Source of the DNA: Syntrophomonadaceae bacterium
GTDB lineage: Bacteria > Bacillota > Dethiobacteria > DTU022
Direction: 5' to 3'
DNA length: 16,079 nt
NCBI GenBank assembly: GCA_003552365.1
Contig: PUKR01000223.1
Span: forward strand, 1 to 16,079
This document shows positions 1 through 7,563 of the stretch, in pieces. A program made the position numbers and the translations under genes. The notes under the pieces are model-generated. The model was not told the origin of the DNA and searched no databases. It saw only the letters and a list, made by a program, of their open reading frames with translations. The first letter of the stretch is position 1. Each line of letters starts with the position of its first letter.

Positions 1-59
1 GATGTTGCCAGGAGCAGGGTGCGATCATATGTTTTGGGGGACGAGTTACGCCAGGCCAT
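1..59 (-). CDS. N-terminus of FtsW/SpoVE-type SEDS protein (partial, runs off window)
   Basis: Only about 19 codons are visible. The frame starts at ATG 59-57 and reads MAWRNSSPKTYDRTLLLAT before leaving the window. The ATG has an excellent ribosome binding site on the minus strand (AAAGGAGG, 8 nt spacing) and lies inside the last codons of murD, giving a 14-nt overlap that suggests translational coupling. A short polar N-terminus followed by DRTLLLAT, the start of a hydrophobic segment, fits SEDS glycosyltransferases. In Bacillota dcw clusters the gene after murD is usually spoVE or ftsW. The family call rests on position and these few residues, so ftsW versus spoVE cannot be decided here. 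Confidence 0.7.
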   Translation of the reverse strand, partial: MAWRNSSPKTYDRTLLLAT

Positions 60-1464
60 TTTCACACCCTCCTTTACCAGCCTTATTCTCTTTTAAAGCC
101 TTAACCAGCTCCTTGAAACGTCTGCCCCTCGCTTCATAATCAAGAAACATATCCCAGCTGGCACATGCCGGTGAAAGCAGGACGATTTCACCGTCTTTTG
201 CCTCCGTGAAGGCTTGCTCCACTGCCTGATCCAGGTTCGCCACCAGGCGATAGTTGTTATAACCAGCCCGGCCCAGGGCTTCGGCCAGCTGCTCCCTGGT
301 TTCCCCGTACAGCAGAGCCAGGCGAGCTTTTTCAGCGATTACTTCAGCCAGCCCGGAAAAATCGGCCCCTTTATCTTTACCCCCTGCCAGCAGTATTATA
401 TCCAGGCCGGGAAAAGACTGTAGAGCCTTGATCGAAGCGCCCGGATTAGTGCCCTTTGAATCATTAATATAGTTAACCCCTTTAACTGTGGCCACCGGTT
501 CAAGGCGATGTTCGATTGCCCTGAAGCTGCGCAGGGTCCTGCCGATGGAGTCAGGGTCGGCGCCGGCAGCCCAGGCAGCCGCCGAAGCGGCCAGGGCATT
601 TTCCAGGTTATGGTCCCCGGGCAGGGCCACTTCTTCCAGGGGGCAGATTCTTAAGGGCTCGTTTTTACCTGTAAAAAGAGCAACCCAGTTTTCTTCCAGG
701 CCTGCTCCCAGGGGAACCCGGTCCCGGTCAAACCAGAGGACCCGGCCGTTGCCCGCATTTTCCAGGGAAGCAACCCCGGGATCGAAAGCATTGAGAACAG
801 CAAAGTCGTTATTGGTTTGATTTTCAAAGATCCGCTTTTTAGCCCGGTAGTAATTTTCAACAGTTCCGTGATAATCAAGATGGTCTTCAGCAAAATTTAG
901 AAACACAGCCACCGCCGGGCGGAACCTTTTGATATCTTCCAGTTGAAAGCTACTTAGTTCGGCAACAATAAAACCCCGGGCATTAATACTGCCGACCACT
1001 CCGGCCAGGGGATTTCCGATATTGCCGGCAGCAACCACCGGATCAAAGCGGGCTTCCCTGAGCATTGCGGCAATTAAAGCGGTTGTGGTGGTTTTACCGT
1101 TGGTCCCGGTTACCCCGATCAGCGGCGCTTTGGCAAAAGCATAGGCAACTTCGATTTCAGAAAACACAGGTATGCCAAGCGACCGGGCCCTCTTTAAAAC
1201 TTCCAGGTGGGGGGGGACTCCCGGGCTTTTAACCACCATGGAAATGTTTTCACTGACGAGTTCAGGCCGTGTTCCTCCGGTGACCGTATGGACATTGGAA
1301 TATCGCCTCAACCCGGCCAGTTCCTCTTCTAATGCACCGGCCTCTTTTTTATCGGCAATAGTAATTTTAGCCGCGTTCATTCCCGCCAGCAGCTTCACTA
1401 TAGCCAAACCGCTGCGGGCCATACCGATAACCAGGATTTCTTTTTCTTTGATCATGTCGATCAA
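46..1464 (-). CDS. murD: UDP-N-acetylmuramoylalanine--D-glutamate ligase MurD
   Basis: Cytoplasmic Mur ligase that adds D-glutamate to UDP-MurNAc-L-Ala using ATP. At 472 residues it is near the family's usual length of about 450. Visible signatures are an N-terminal nucleotide-binding fold with GMARSG (residues 14-19), the ATP-binding loop GVTGTNGKTTT (117-127), AELSSFQLE (168-176), a DHLDYH motif (about 194-199), NDSKGTNPGAS in the central-to-C-terminal region, and LSPACASWDMF near the C-terminus. The chosen start is TTG at 1464-1462 because AGGAGG lies 7 nt upstream; the in-frame ATG at 1455 would be 16 nt from that site. It follows mraY by about 21 nt and overlaps the next gene by 14 nt. 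The family call is secure; TTG as start is inferred from spacing. Confidence 0.97.
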   Translation of the reverse strand: MIDMIKEKEILVIGMARSGLAIVKLLAGMNAAKITIADKKEAGALEEELAGLRRYSNVHTVTGGTRPELVSENISMVVKSPGVPPHLEVLKRARSLGIPVFSEIEVAYAFAKAPLIGVTGTNGKTTTTALIAAMLREARFDPVVAAGNIGNPLAGVVGSINARGFIVAELSSFQLEDIKRFRPAVAVFLNFAEDHLDYHGTVENYYRAKKRIFENQTNNDFAVLNAFDPGVASLENAGNGRVLWFDRDRVPLGAGLEENWVALFTGKNEPLRICPLEEVALPGDHNLENALAASAAAWAAGADPDSIGRTLRSFRAIEHRLEPVATVKGVNYINDSKGTNPGASIKALQSFPGLDIILLAGGKDKGADFSGLAEVIAEKARLALLYGETREQLAEALGRAGYNNYRLVANLDQAVEQAFTEAKDGEIVLLSPACASWDMFLDYEARGRRFKELVKALKENKAGKGGCENGLA

Positions 1465-1485
1465 GACAGCCCCTCCTGCCCGTAA

Positions 1486-2445
1486 TTAAGGGTTATAGGC
1501 TAAAACACCAGCCAGGGCAAAAATGATTGAAACGCCCCAGAAGGTTCCAACTACTCGCCATTCCGACCAGCCTTTCATTTCAAAATGGTGGTGCAGGGGG
1601 CTCATCAGCAGAACCCTCCGTCCGGTTAAACGAAACCAGGTTACCTGGATAATTACCGACAAAGCTTCTAAAACAAAAACCCCGCCGATGATAATTAAAA
1701 ATAGTTCGGCTTTAACCAAAACCGCTATGGCAGCAAATGCCCCCCCTAATGCCAGAGAACCGGTATCGCCCATAAAGACGCGGGCGGGGTAACGGTTAAA
1801 AAGCAGGAATCCGAGGCAGCCACCGGCCAGCGCCGCACAGAAAAGCATGACCGTAAAAAGCTCGGCCCCGTAGGCGACAAACATAAAAGCAGCCAGGGCT
1901 ATAAAAGAAACTCCCGAGGCCAGACCGTCGATTCCATCTGTGAGGTTGACGCTGTTGCTCGCTGCAGATATAACCAGGAACAAAAACAGGGGGTACAAAA
2001 ACCCCAGGTCTATGGTGAAGCCAAAAAACGGCACTTCTAATATAGTGGAATAAAGTCCTGAATAGTGGAGAATTATTACCAGCAGGGCAGTGATAATCGC
2101 TTCCCCGGCCAGCTTTGACCTGGCCTTTAAACCCAGTGAACGAGAGCGGGCAATTTTACCAAAATCATCGAGGAAACCGATTAATCCGCAGCCCAGGGTT
2201 ACCAGAAAAGCGGCGTAAAGGGCGGTTGATGGACCGGCCAGGATCAATGCAACCAGCACGGCAGCAGGGATAAAAATCACACCGCCCATTGTGGGCGTCC
2301 CCGCCTTGACCGCATGAAGCGCAGGGCCGTCTTCCCTGACTTGCTGGCCAAACTGCAGGGAACGCATGCCCCTGATGTATATTGGAGTAGCTAAGACGGT
2401 TAGAATCATGGTAACCAATAAAGCCATCACAATATCGGAAGTCAT
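1486..2445 (-). CDS. mraY: phospho-N-acetylmuramoyl-pentapeptide transferase MraY
   Basis: Integral membrane enzyme that transfers phospho-MurNAc-pentapeptide to undecaprenyl phosphate, forming lipid I. The 319-residue protein is strongly hydrophobic, with about ten membrane segments. Family motifs are PALHAVKAGTPTMGG (41-55), the catalytic-loop aspartates in FLDDFGK (91-97), NSVNLTDGIDGLASG (164-178), MGDTGS (225-230) and the His-rich PLHHHFE (283-289). The ATG shares its first base with the last base of the murF stop codon (TAATG), and AAGGAG sits 10 nt upstream inside murF, so translation is probably coupled. Length and motifs are complete and nothing is unusual. Confidence 0.98.
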   Translation of the reverse strand: MTSDIVMALLVTMILTVLATPIYIRGMRSLQFGQQVREDGPALHAVKAGTPTMGGVIFIPAAVLVALILAGPSTALYAAFLVTLGCGLIGFLDDFGKIARSRSLGLKARSKLAGEAIITALLVIILHYSGLYSTILEVPFFGFTIDLGFLYPLFLFLVISAASNSVNLTDGIDGLASGVSFIALAAFMFVAYGAELFTVMLFCAALAGGCLGFLLFNRYPARVFMGDTGSLALGGAFAAIAVLVKAELFLIIIGGVFVLEALSVIIQVTWFRLTGRRVLLMSPLHHHFEMKGWSEWRVVGTFWGVSIIFALAGVLAYNP

Positions 2446-3836
2446 TAAAGGTCATCTCCTTCCGCATTGCTTAAAGCATCCACAATCACTTCCATCCGCA
2501 TTCCCCGGGATCCCTTAACCAAAACCACCCATTCACTTCCTAAATTCATTTCCTGCAGTGCTTTTATGGCTTCGGAATGATCGGGGCAGGGGTAAGTGTT
2601 AACCCCTTTTTCTGCGGCTGCTTCAGCCATATGCCGGGCCAGTTTTCCGACCGCAACCAGGTGGTTGATCCCGCATTCAGCCACAAAGTTTCCTATTGCC
2701 AGGTGAGCCTCTTCAGCGGTCTCTCCCAGCTCAAGCATATCGCCTAAAACAGCCACTTTTTTCGGCTTTTCCAAATCAGCCAGCACCCGCAGGGCTGCCC
2801 GCACAGAGCTGGGATTGGCGTTGTAAGTATCATCGATAACTGTCATTCCTTCCCCGGTATGTAAAACCTGGAAACGGCCTGCCGTAAGTTCACTGCTTTT
2901 AAGCCCTTCCTGCATCTGGGACAGGTCTAGTTCCAGGATATAACCAACGGTAAGAGCCGCCAGGGCGTTGCTGACCGACTCCCGTCCCGGAAGAGGTGAT
3001 TCAATCCACCCTTCGGTATTATTAGGAAAACGCACCCGGGAAAAGCTCTTTTCTCCCCTTTGAGACAACTGTAAGCCTTTTATATCGCCCTGGTTAAAGC
3101 CATAGTAATAGACTTTTCCCGGGAAGCGTTTACCCAAATCTAGGAGGCGGGGATCATCGCCGTTCAAAACAGCTCCCCCGCCTGAGCCGAGGTAATCAAG
3201 TATTTCTCCTTTAGCCCTGGCAATAGCCTCAACCGACCCCAGTAGCTCAATATGAGCTTCGCCGATATTGGTAATTACTCCGATCGAGGGCCTGGCAATA
3301 TCACACAGGGTTTTAATTTCACCGGCAGCGCTCATGCCCATTTCCAGCACGGCCACCTGGTGGTGATCTTCCAAATGCAATATGGTTAAAGGCAAACCAA
3401 TTTCATTATTCAGGTTGCCTGTTGTTTTCAAAACTCTATATTTTGCAGAAAGGACACCGGCAATAAAGTCTTTGGTAGTGGTTTTACCGCTGCTGCCGGT
3501 AATGCCTACTACCGGGAGATTAAACCTTTTACGGTATGCGGCTGCCAGTTTCTGCAGCGCAGTTAAACTGTCTTCAACTTCGATTAGCAAAAAATCGGGA
3601 GGCAAATCCGGGTCTAATGCTTTACCGGCCTGGCTAAAAGCCGCTACCGCTCCCTGTTCGGCAGCGCGGCCGATATAAAGATGTCCGTCGGTATGCTCTC
3701 CGGAAAAGGGCACAAACAAATCGCCTGCCGAGGCCTGCCGGGAGTCAATAACGCATCCTGATATCATCTGTTCAGGGTTTCCCTGAAGCAGCCGCCCTCC
3801 ACTTTTTTCAATTATCTCCTTACCGGTGAGCATCAT
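2445..3836 (-). CDS. murF: UDP-N-acetylmuramoyl-tripeptide--D-alanyl-D-alanine ligase MurF
   Basis: Cytoplasmic Mur ligase that adds D-Ala-D-Ala to the UDP-MurNAc-tripeptide, the last soluble precursor step. The 463 residues match the family length. Motifs are the P-loop GITGSSGKTTTKD (111-123), GNLNNEIGLP (140-149), EMGMSAAGEI (165-174), TNIGEAHIE (189-197), DDTYNANPSS (335-344), LGDMLELG (364-371) and KGSRGMRME (441-449). GNLNNEIGLP and YNANP distinguish MurF from MurE, so this is not a mislabelled murE. ATG 3836 has AAAGGAG upstream at about 9 nt. It follows the PBP gene by 20 nt. The usual neighbour murE, normally just upstream, is absent. Its 3' end overlaps the mraY start by one base. 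Confidence 0.97.
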   Translation of the reverse strand: MMLTGKEIIEKSGGRLLQGNPEQMISGCVIDSRQASAGDLFVPFSGEHTDGHLYIGRAAEQGAVAAFSQAGKALDPDLPPDFLLIEVEDSLTALQKLAAAYRKRFNLPVVGITGSSGKTTTKDFIAGVLSAKYRVLKTTGNLNNEIGLPLTILHLEDHHQVAVLEMGMSAAGEIKTLCDIARPSIGVITNIGEAHIELLGSVEAIARAKGEILDYLGSGGGAVLNGDDPRLLDLGKRFPGKVYYYGFNQGDIKGLQLSQRGEKSFSRVRFPNNTEGWIESPLPGRESVSNALAALTVGYILELDLSQMQEGLKSSELTAGRFQVLHTGEGMTVIDDTYNANPSSVRAALRVLADLEKPKKVAVLGDMLELGETAEEAHLAIGNFVAECGINHLVAVGKLARHMAEAAAEKGVNTYPCPDHSEAIKALQEMNLGSEWVVLVKGSRGMRMEVIVDALSNAEGDDL

Positions 3837-3856
3837 AACTGTCTGCTCCTTTAAAT

Positions 3857-5599
3857 TTATTCTTCATTTTCTTCATCTTTATCCGGTTCATCTTCTTTTG
3901 AAGGAGGCACCTGTAAATAATTAAGGGTATCTTCCATGATCCGCCTGAAAGTCGGGGCGCTGGTCTGGGACCCGTACTGCGGTCCCCTGGTCACCCCGTC
4001 CACTGCCACATAAAGGACCATTTGAGGGTCCTCAACCGGCGCAAAGCCGACCAATGAATAGACAAATTCGTCGTCCATATAGTTTCCATCTTCGTCGATT
4101 TTTTCGGCAGTGCCGGTTTTTCCGGCCACCCGGTAACCGTCAATATCGGCATTGCCACCGGTTCCGTCTATAATAACGCTCTCCATCATATCAATTAACT
4201 TTTCAGAAGTATCACCGGAAACCACCTGCCTGCGCATTTCAGGTTCCCTTTCAAAATAAACTTCCCCGTCCTGGCTGCGGATTTCTTCCACCAGGTAAGG
4301 TTTGTACAGGTAACCACCGTTAATCATGGCAGAAACAGCCATTACCTGCTGGACAGGGGTTACCGACACTCCCTGGCCGAAAGAAGTCGAAGCCAGTTCC
4401 AGGGGATTAAGCTGTTCCTCGTCAAATACCAGGCCGCTGCTTTCACCCGGATAATCTACCCCGGTAGGAGTGCCAAATCCAAATCCGTCAATATAATGGG
4501 TCAGCTTTTCCTTGCCCAACTGTTCGCCAAGCTTAATAAACGCCGGGTTGCATGAACCGCCTACAGCTTCATAAAAGCTAATCTCACCGTGCCCTCCCCG
4601 TCCCGAAGTCCAGCAGTTGATACGACGGCCGCTAACGGTTACATGCCCGGAACAGTGATAAGTTTCCTCGGGTTCAAAAATCCCTTCTTCCACTACGGCA
4701 GCAAGGGTGACCATTTTAAAAGTCGAGCCCGGTTCAAAGGAAGAGGTAAAAGGTGCAAGAGTCCAGCTTAAAGGATCGTAAGAATCATAAGCTTCCGGTT
4801 CAAAATCGGGCCTTGAAGCCGCTCCCAGCACCGCCCCGCTGTTCGGATCCACCGCTAAAGCCATAACCTGTTTAGGCGCCGCTTTTTCCATGATCCGCTC
4901 CAATTCCTTTTCCATGATATGCTGGATTGATTCATCTATACTCAGGTGCAGGTCATAATTGCCTTTCGGATCAGCGTGCCGTTTAAAATCATGCGGCAGC
5001 TGCCGTCCGTGCCCGTCTGCAGGAAAGAGCAACTGTCCTTCAGTACTGCTTAAGTAATCTTCATAATGCGCTTCCAGCCCGGCCAGCCCCCGGTCCATTC
5101 CAACAAACCCAAGCAGTTGAGAAGCAAGGTTCTCACCGGGGTAATCCCGCTTCTCCTCATTAAAAAAGATGATTCCCGGAATGTTCATTTCACGCACTGC
5201 TTCGGCAACTTCAGGCTCCACCTTCCGCTTGATATATACTGCGCTTCGATCCATACTCATTAGCTCCTTAATTCGCCGGGCTTCCATGTCTAAAACCGGG
5301 GCCAGGGCTGTTGCCGCTTCTTCATGATCTTCTACTTGCCGGGGAATAGCGGCTACCGTTTCCACAGAAACGCTGCCTGCCAGTAAACGCCCCCCGCGGT
5401 CGTAAATATTGCCACGGGCGGTTTGTACCAATACATTATGATTCCACTGATCCCAGGCCTGCTCGTATAATTCTTCGGCCCTGACAATCTGGATCCAGGC
5501 CAGGCGGCTGATAAGCAGTAAGACGGCCAATACGGTTAATATAAATATCACTATTAACCTTTTTCTAACAGTTGTCCGGCTAACGGTAAAATCAGCCAC
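3857..5599 (-). CDS. class B penicillin-binding protein (FtsI/PBP2B/SpoVD type)
   Basis: Transpeptidase that cross-links septal or spore peptidoglycan outside the membrane, normally partnered with a SEDS glycosyltransferase. The 580 residues show a short cytoplasmic N-terminus, one membrane anchor (about 13-35), a PBP-dimer (pedestal) domain with RGNIYDRGG (62-70), and a transpeptidase domain with the active-site triad STFK (292-295), SCN (349-351) and KTGTAEK (494-500). The chain ends in an acidic tail (PSKEDEPDKDEENEE) and has no C-terminal PASTA domain, unlike B. subtilis PBP2B and SpoVD. The start is GTG 5599-5597, 7 nt after the ftsL stop, with a GGGAGAG element overlapping the ftsL end. 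It is the only PBP gene in the cluster, so it may serve vegetative division, sporulation or both; the sequence does not decide. Confidence 0.93.
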   Translation of the reverse strand: MADFTVSRTTVRKRLIVIFILTVLAVLLLISRLAWIQIVRAEELYEQAWDQWNHNVLVQTARGNIYDRGGRLLAGSVSVETVAAIPRQVEDHEEAATALAPVLDMEARRIKELMSMDRSAVYIKRKVEPEVAEAVREMNIPGIIFFNEEKRDYPGENLASQLLGFVGMDRGLAGLEAHYEDYLSSTEGQLLFPADGHGRQLPHDFKRHADPKGNYDLHLSIDESIQHIMEKELERIMEKAAPKQVMALAVDPNSGAVLGAASRPDFEPEAYDSYDPLSWTLAPFTSSFEPGSTFKMVTLAAVVEEGIFEPEETYHCSGHVTVSGRRINCWTSGRGGHGEISFYEAVGGSCNPAFIKLGEQLGKEKLTHYIDGFGFGTPTGVDYPGESSGLVFDEEQLNPLELASTSFGQGVSVTPVQQVMAVSAMINGGYLYKPYLVEEIRSQDGEVYFEREPEMRRQVVSGDTSEKLIDMMESVIIDGTGGNADIDGYRVAGKTGTAEKIDEDGNYMDDEFVYSLVGFAPVEDPQMVLYVAVDGVTRGPQYGSQTSAPTFRRIMEDTLNYLQVPPSKEDEPDKDEENEE

Positions 5600-5606
5600 T
5601 TATAGC

Positions 5607-6005
5607 TCACTCTCCCGGTTGATAACTTACTCTTCCCACGCCATGCTGTGCGGAAATGATATTTAGCTGTTCCCTCGAGGGTTCAACCATACCCAGTTCC
5701 TCCCTGGCAATGTTTTCTATTCTGCTCACAGAACTGAGCCTGGCCACTTCTATTTCCATGATCCTCGATGATTCCCGCACTGTCGAAAGCTCGGAACGGG
5801 CACCGCTTAGCTGGTAATTGAGCACTACCAGCGATGAGTACTGGGCTACCACTACCAGGCTGAGAATAAAACAGGCGGCCATGATCGAAAGCAGCTTTAC
5901 CTTTTTCAGCCGCCTCTCAGGCCGGCTCGAAACCCTGGGATCTCCACCCGGCGGCGCCGGTGAAGGAACCCGGTTAATGGAAGAAATTTTTCTTGCCTGC
6001 TGCAT
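5607..6005 (-). CDS. ftsL: cell division protein FtsL (septum formation initiator family)
   Basis: Small bitopic membrane protein of the divisome; the family acts with DivIB/FtsQ and DivIC/FtsB to recruit and activate the septal PBP-SEDS pair. The 132 residues comprise a basic, proline-rich cytoplasmic N-terminus (1-36), one membrane segment (about 37-60) and an extracellular stretch of coiled-coil character (about 64-95). This is followed by the conserved element RIENIAREELGMVEPS (95-110), typical of FtsL/DivIC. Its position between rsmH and the PBP gene is diagnostic for ftsL. ATG 6005 is preceded by AAGTAGGTGA, a near match to the extended Shine-Dalgarno sequence, and lies 21 nt after rsmH. 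Sequence conservation in this family is low, so context carries much of the call. Confidence 0.88.
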   Translation of the reverse strand: MQQARKISSINRVPSPAPPGGDPRVSSRPERRLKKVKLLSIMAACFILSLVVVAQYSSLVVLNYQLSGARSELSTVRESSRIMEIEVARLSSVSRIENIAREELGMVEPSREQLNIISAQHGVGRVSYQPGE

Positions 6006-6026
6006 CTTAACTCACCTACTTCCTGC

Positions 6027-6971
6027 TTAAGCAGTTTTTAAACGCTCCGCCGCTCTTAAACGGGCACTGCGTGAGCGGGGATTCTCTTCTATTTCCTCCT
6101 CGGAAGGCTTAACTGCCTTGCCGGTTAAAACCTTAAGAACCGCCTGACCGTCGCAAATACAGGGCCTGTCCGGGGGACAGCTGCACCTTCTCGCCTGCTC
6201 ACGGAAAAAATTCTTTACCAGGCGATCCTCCAGCGAATGGTAAGCAATAACGCAAATCCTCCCCCCGGGAACCAGGCATTCAACCGCCCTGGGAAGCACT
6301 GCTTCAATATTCTCCAGTTCCCGGTTAACTGCCAGGCGCAGGGCCTGAAATACCCTCCTGGCCGGGTGCCCTCCATGCCTGCGGTAACGGGCAGGGATTG
6401 CTTCTTTTACTATTTCAGCCAGCCGGCCGCTATCAGTGATCGGCCCTTTCTGTTCGCGTTCCCTGACAATCCGTTCCGCAATTCTTTTAGAGAAGCGTTC
6501 TTCTCCGTAGCGGAAAAAGAGCCTGGTTAACTCCTGCACGGGGTATTGATTGATAATATCTTTTGCCGTAAGACCCTGGCGCTGATCCATTCTCATATCC
6601 AGGCTGCCGCCTGTATGAAGGGAGAATCCTCTTTCTTCTTCCATCAGCTGGAGGGTTGACGCACCCAGGTCGATCAAAATTCCATTTACACCACTATAGC
6701 CTTTTTCTTTCAAAACTTCTGTCAGGCAGGTATAGTTAGAGTGGACCAGGGCCACCCGGCCTGAATAAGGGGCCAGTCTTTTTTCAGCTCTTTTAAGCGC
6801 CGCAACATCCCAGTCCAAACCAATCAACCTCCCTTCAGGGGGTAAACAGCGGCAAATTTCTTCCGCATGTCCGCCGTCACCGACAGTAGCGTCAAGGTAA
6901 ATCCCGCCATCCCGGCAGTTTAGATATTTTATAACTTCATTTTTCATAACCGGGCGGTGCATTTCCACCAT
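6027..6971 (-). CDS. rsmH: 16S rRNA (cytosine(1402)-N(4))-methyltransferase RsmH (MraW)
   Basis: S-adenosylmethionine-dependent enzyme that N4-methylates C1402 in the decoding centre of 16S rRNA. The 314 residues fit the family length. Motifs are the N-terminal HRPVM, the SAM-binding DATVGDGGHA (27-36), DLGAS (101-105), the segment GFSLHTGGSLDMRMD (115-129) and YHSLEDRLVK (244-253). A CxC-x5-CxC group lies at 263-273. The usual QLD after the DLG motif reads QLM here, a minor deviation. The start is ATG 6971 or the ATG 9 nt further in; neither has a strong Shine-Dalgarno, and the best candidate is AAAGTGGTG at the mraZ stop, which is identical to the MraZ boxes. The gene is 14 nt from mraZ and clearly in its operon. 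Confidence 0.97.
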   Translation of the reverse strand: MVEMHRPVMKNEVIKYLNCRDGGIYLDATVGDGGHAEEICRCLPPEGRLIGLDWDVAALKRAEKRLAPYSGRVALVHSNYTCLTEVLKEKGYSGVNGILIDLGASTLQLMEEERGFSLHTGGSLDMRMDQRQGLTAKDIINQYPVQELTRLFFRYGEERFSKRIAERIVREREQKGPITDSGRLAEIVKEAIPARYRRHGGHPARRVFQALRLAVNRELENIEAVLPRAVECLVPGGRICVIAYHSLEDRLVKNFFREQARRCSCPPDRPCICDGQAVLKVLTGKAVKPSEEEIEENPRSRSARLRAAERLKTA

Positions 6972-6985
6972 TTAAAGACACCACT

Positions 6986-7417
6986 TTATAGATCAATATC
7001 TTCCAGTTTTTCCGCCAGCTCCTCGTAATTTTCATCAGCCTGGCCGAAGTATTCCTTCCAGGCTGTTTCACTCCAAACCTCAACCCGGTTGGAAACACCA
7101 ATAAACATTACATCTTTTTCTATACCGGCATACTCCCTTAAATTTTGGGGAATAAGGACCCTTCCCTGCTTGTCAGCCTCCACTTCCATGGCCCCGGAAA
7201 AGAACAGGCGCATAAAAGCCCGGGAATCCCGCTTGGTAAAAGGAAGCTCCTTCAATTTTTGTTCCAGCCTGGCCCACTCGGAGGGAGGATATACAAAGAG
7301 GCAGTGGTCGAGCCCCCGGGTAATTACAAAACGGTCTCCGAGCCCTTCCCGCAACCGGGAGGGTATGATCACCCTGCCTTTTCCGTCGAGCGTATGTTGG
7401 TACTCCCCGGTAAACAT
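6986..7417 (-). CDS. mraZ: transcriptional regulator MraZ
   Basis: DNA-binding protein with two AbrB-like SpoVT/MraZ half-domains; the family forms ring-shaped oligomers and controls the dcw operon by binding short phased repeats upstream of mraZ. With the start used here it has 143 residues, the normal length. The two half-domains carry the paired signatures LDGKGRVIIP (about 10-19) and ADKQGRVLIP (about 81-90). The start is ATG 7417-7415 because GGAGG stands 7 nt upstream (7429-7425) and the product then begins MFTGEYQHTLDGKGR, as in other MraZ proteins. The frame is open back to a GTG at 7450, but that GTG lies within the repeat array and has no good ribosome binding site. It is the first gene of the dcw operon. 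Confidence 0.97.
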   Translation of the reverse strand: MFTGEYQHTLDGKGRVIIPSRLREGLGDRFVITRGLDHCLFVYPPSEWARLEQKLKELPFTKRDSRAFMRLFFSGAMEVEADKQGRVLIPQNLREYAGIEKDVMFIGVSNRVEVWSETAWKEYFGQADENYEELAEKLEDIDL

Positions 7418-7436
7418 CTGTTCGCCTCCATCTGGG

Positions 7437-7473
7437 ACACTTACAACCACTTTTCACCACTTTACACCACTTT
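7437..7473 (-). repeat. four phased MraZ boxes upstream of mraZ
   Basis: On the minus strand three perfect AAAGTGG heptamers (7473-7467, 7463-7457, 7453-7447) and a fourth degenerate copy TAAGTGT (7443-7437) follow each other at exactly 10 bp, one helical turn. The described MraZ site in Mollicutes is a tandem AAAGTG(T/G) repeat with short spacers, so this array is very probably the MraZ operator. It overlaps the predicted -10 and transcription start and ends 20 bp before the mraZ ATG, which fits autoregulation by promoter occlusion. Confidence 0.85.
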
Positions 7474-7487
7474 TCTCTATATTTCAA
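7459..7487 (-). promoter_or_regulatory. predicted mraZ/dcw operon promoter
   Basis: The minus strand has a -35 candidate TTGAAA (7487-7482, 5 of 6 to consensus), a 17-bp spacer and a -10 candidate TAAAGT (7464-7459, 4 of 6). The -10 lies inside the MraZ box array and the upstream flank is very A+T rich. The start codon would be about 35 nt after the transcription start. The -10 is weak, so the exact promoter is uncertain, but a start in this gap is required by the terminator just upstream. Confidence 0.55.
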
Positions 7488-7520
7488 CCCCTTTTCATTT
7501 TTTCCTGCCTGTTTTTAAAA

Positions 7521-7563
7521 AAAATATTAAAAAAGTGAGGAAATTTGATTTATTCCCCCACTT
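7521..7563 (-). terminator. rho-independent terminator between mgtE and mraZ
   Basis: The minus strand forms a 10-bp stem, AAGTGGGGGA (7563-7554) with TTCCTCACTT (7542-7533), with two G-U pairs and an 11-nt loop. It is followed by a run of T residues and a second T run ending near 7521. It lies about 250 nt after the mgtE stop and about 45 nt before the mraZ -35 box, insulating the dcw operon. Confidence 0.7.

Noticed and set aside
2445..3836. Possibility that the ligase next to the PBP gene is MurE rather than MurF
   Set aside because: GNLNNEIGLP, EMGMSAAGEI and YNANP are MurF signatures, and no MurE specificity motif is present.
7418..7450. Longer MraZ starting at GTG 7450
   Set aside because: The extra 11 residues are not part of the family, the GTG lies inside the MraZ box array and probably near the transcription start, and the ATG at 7417 has a perfect GGAGG at 7 nt.
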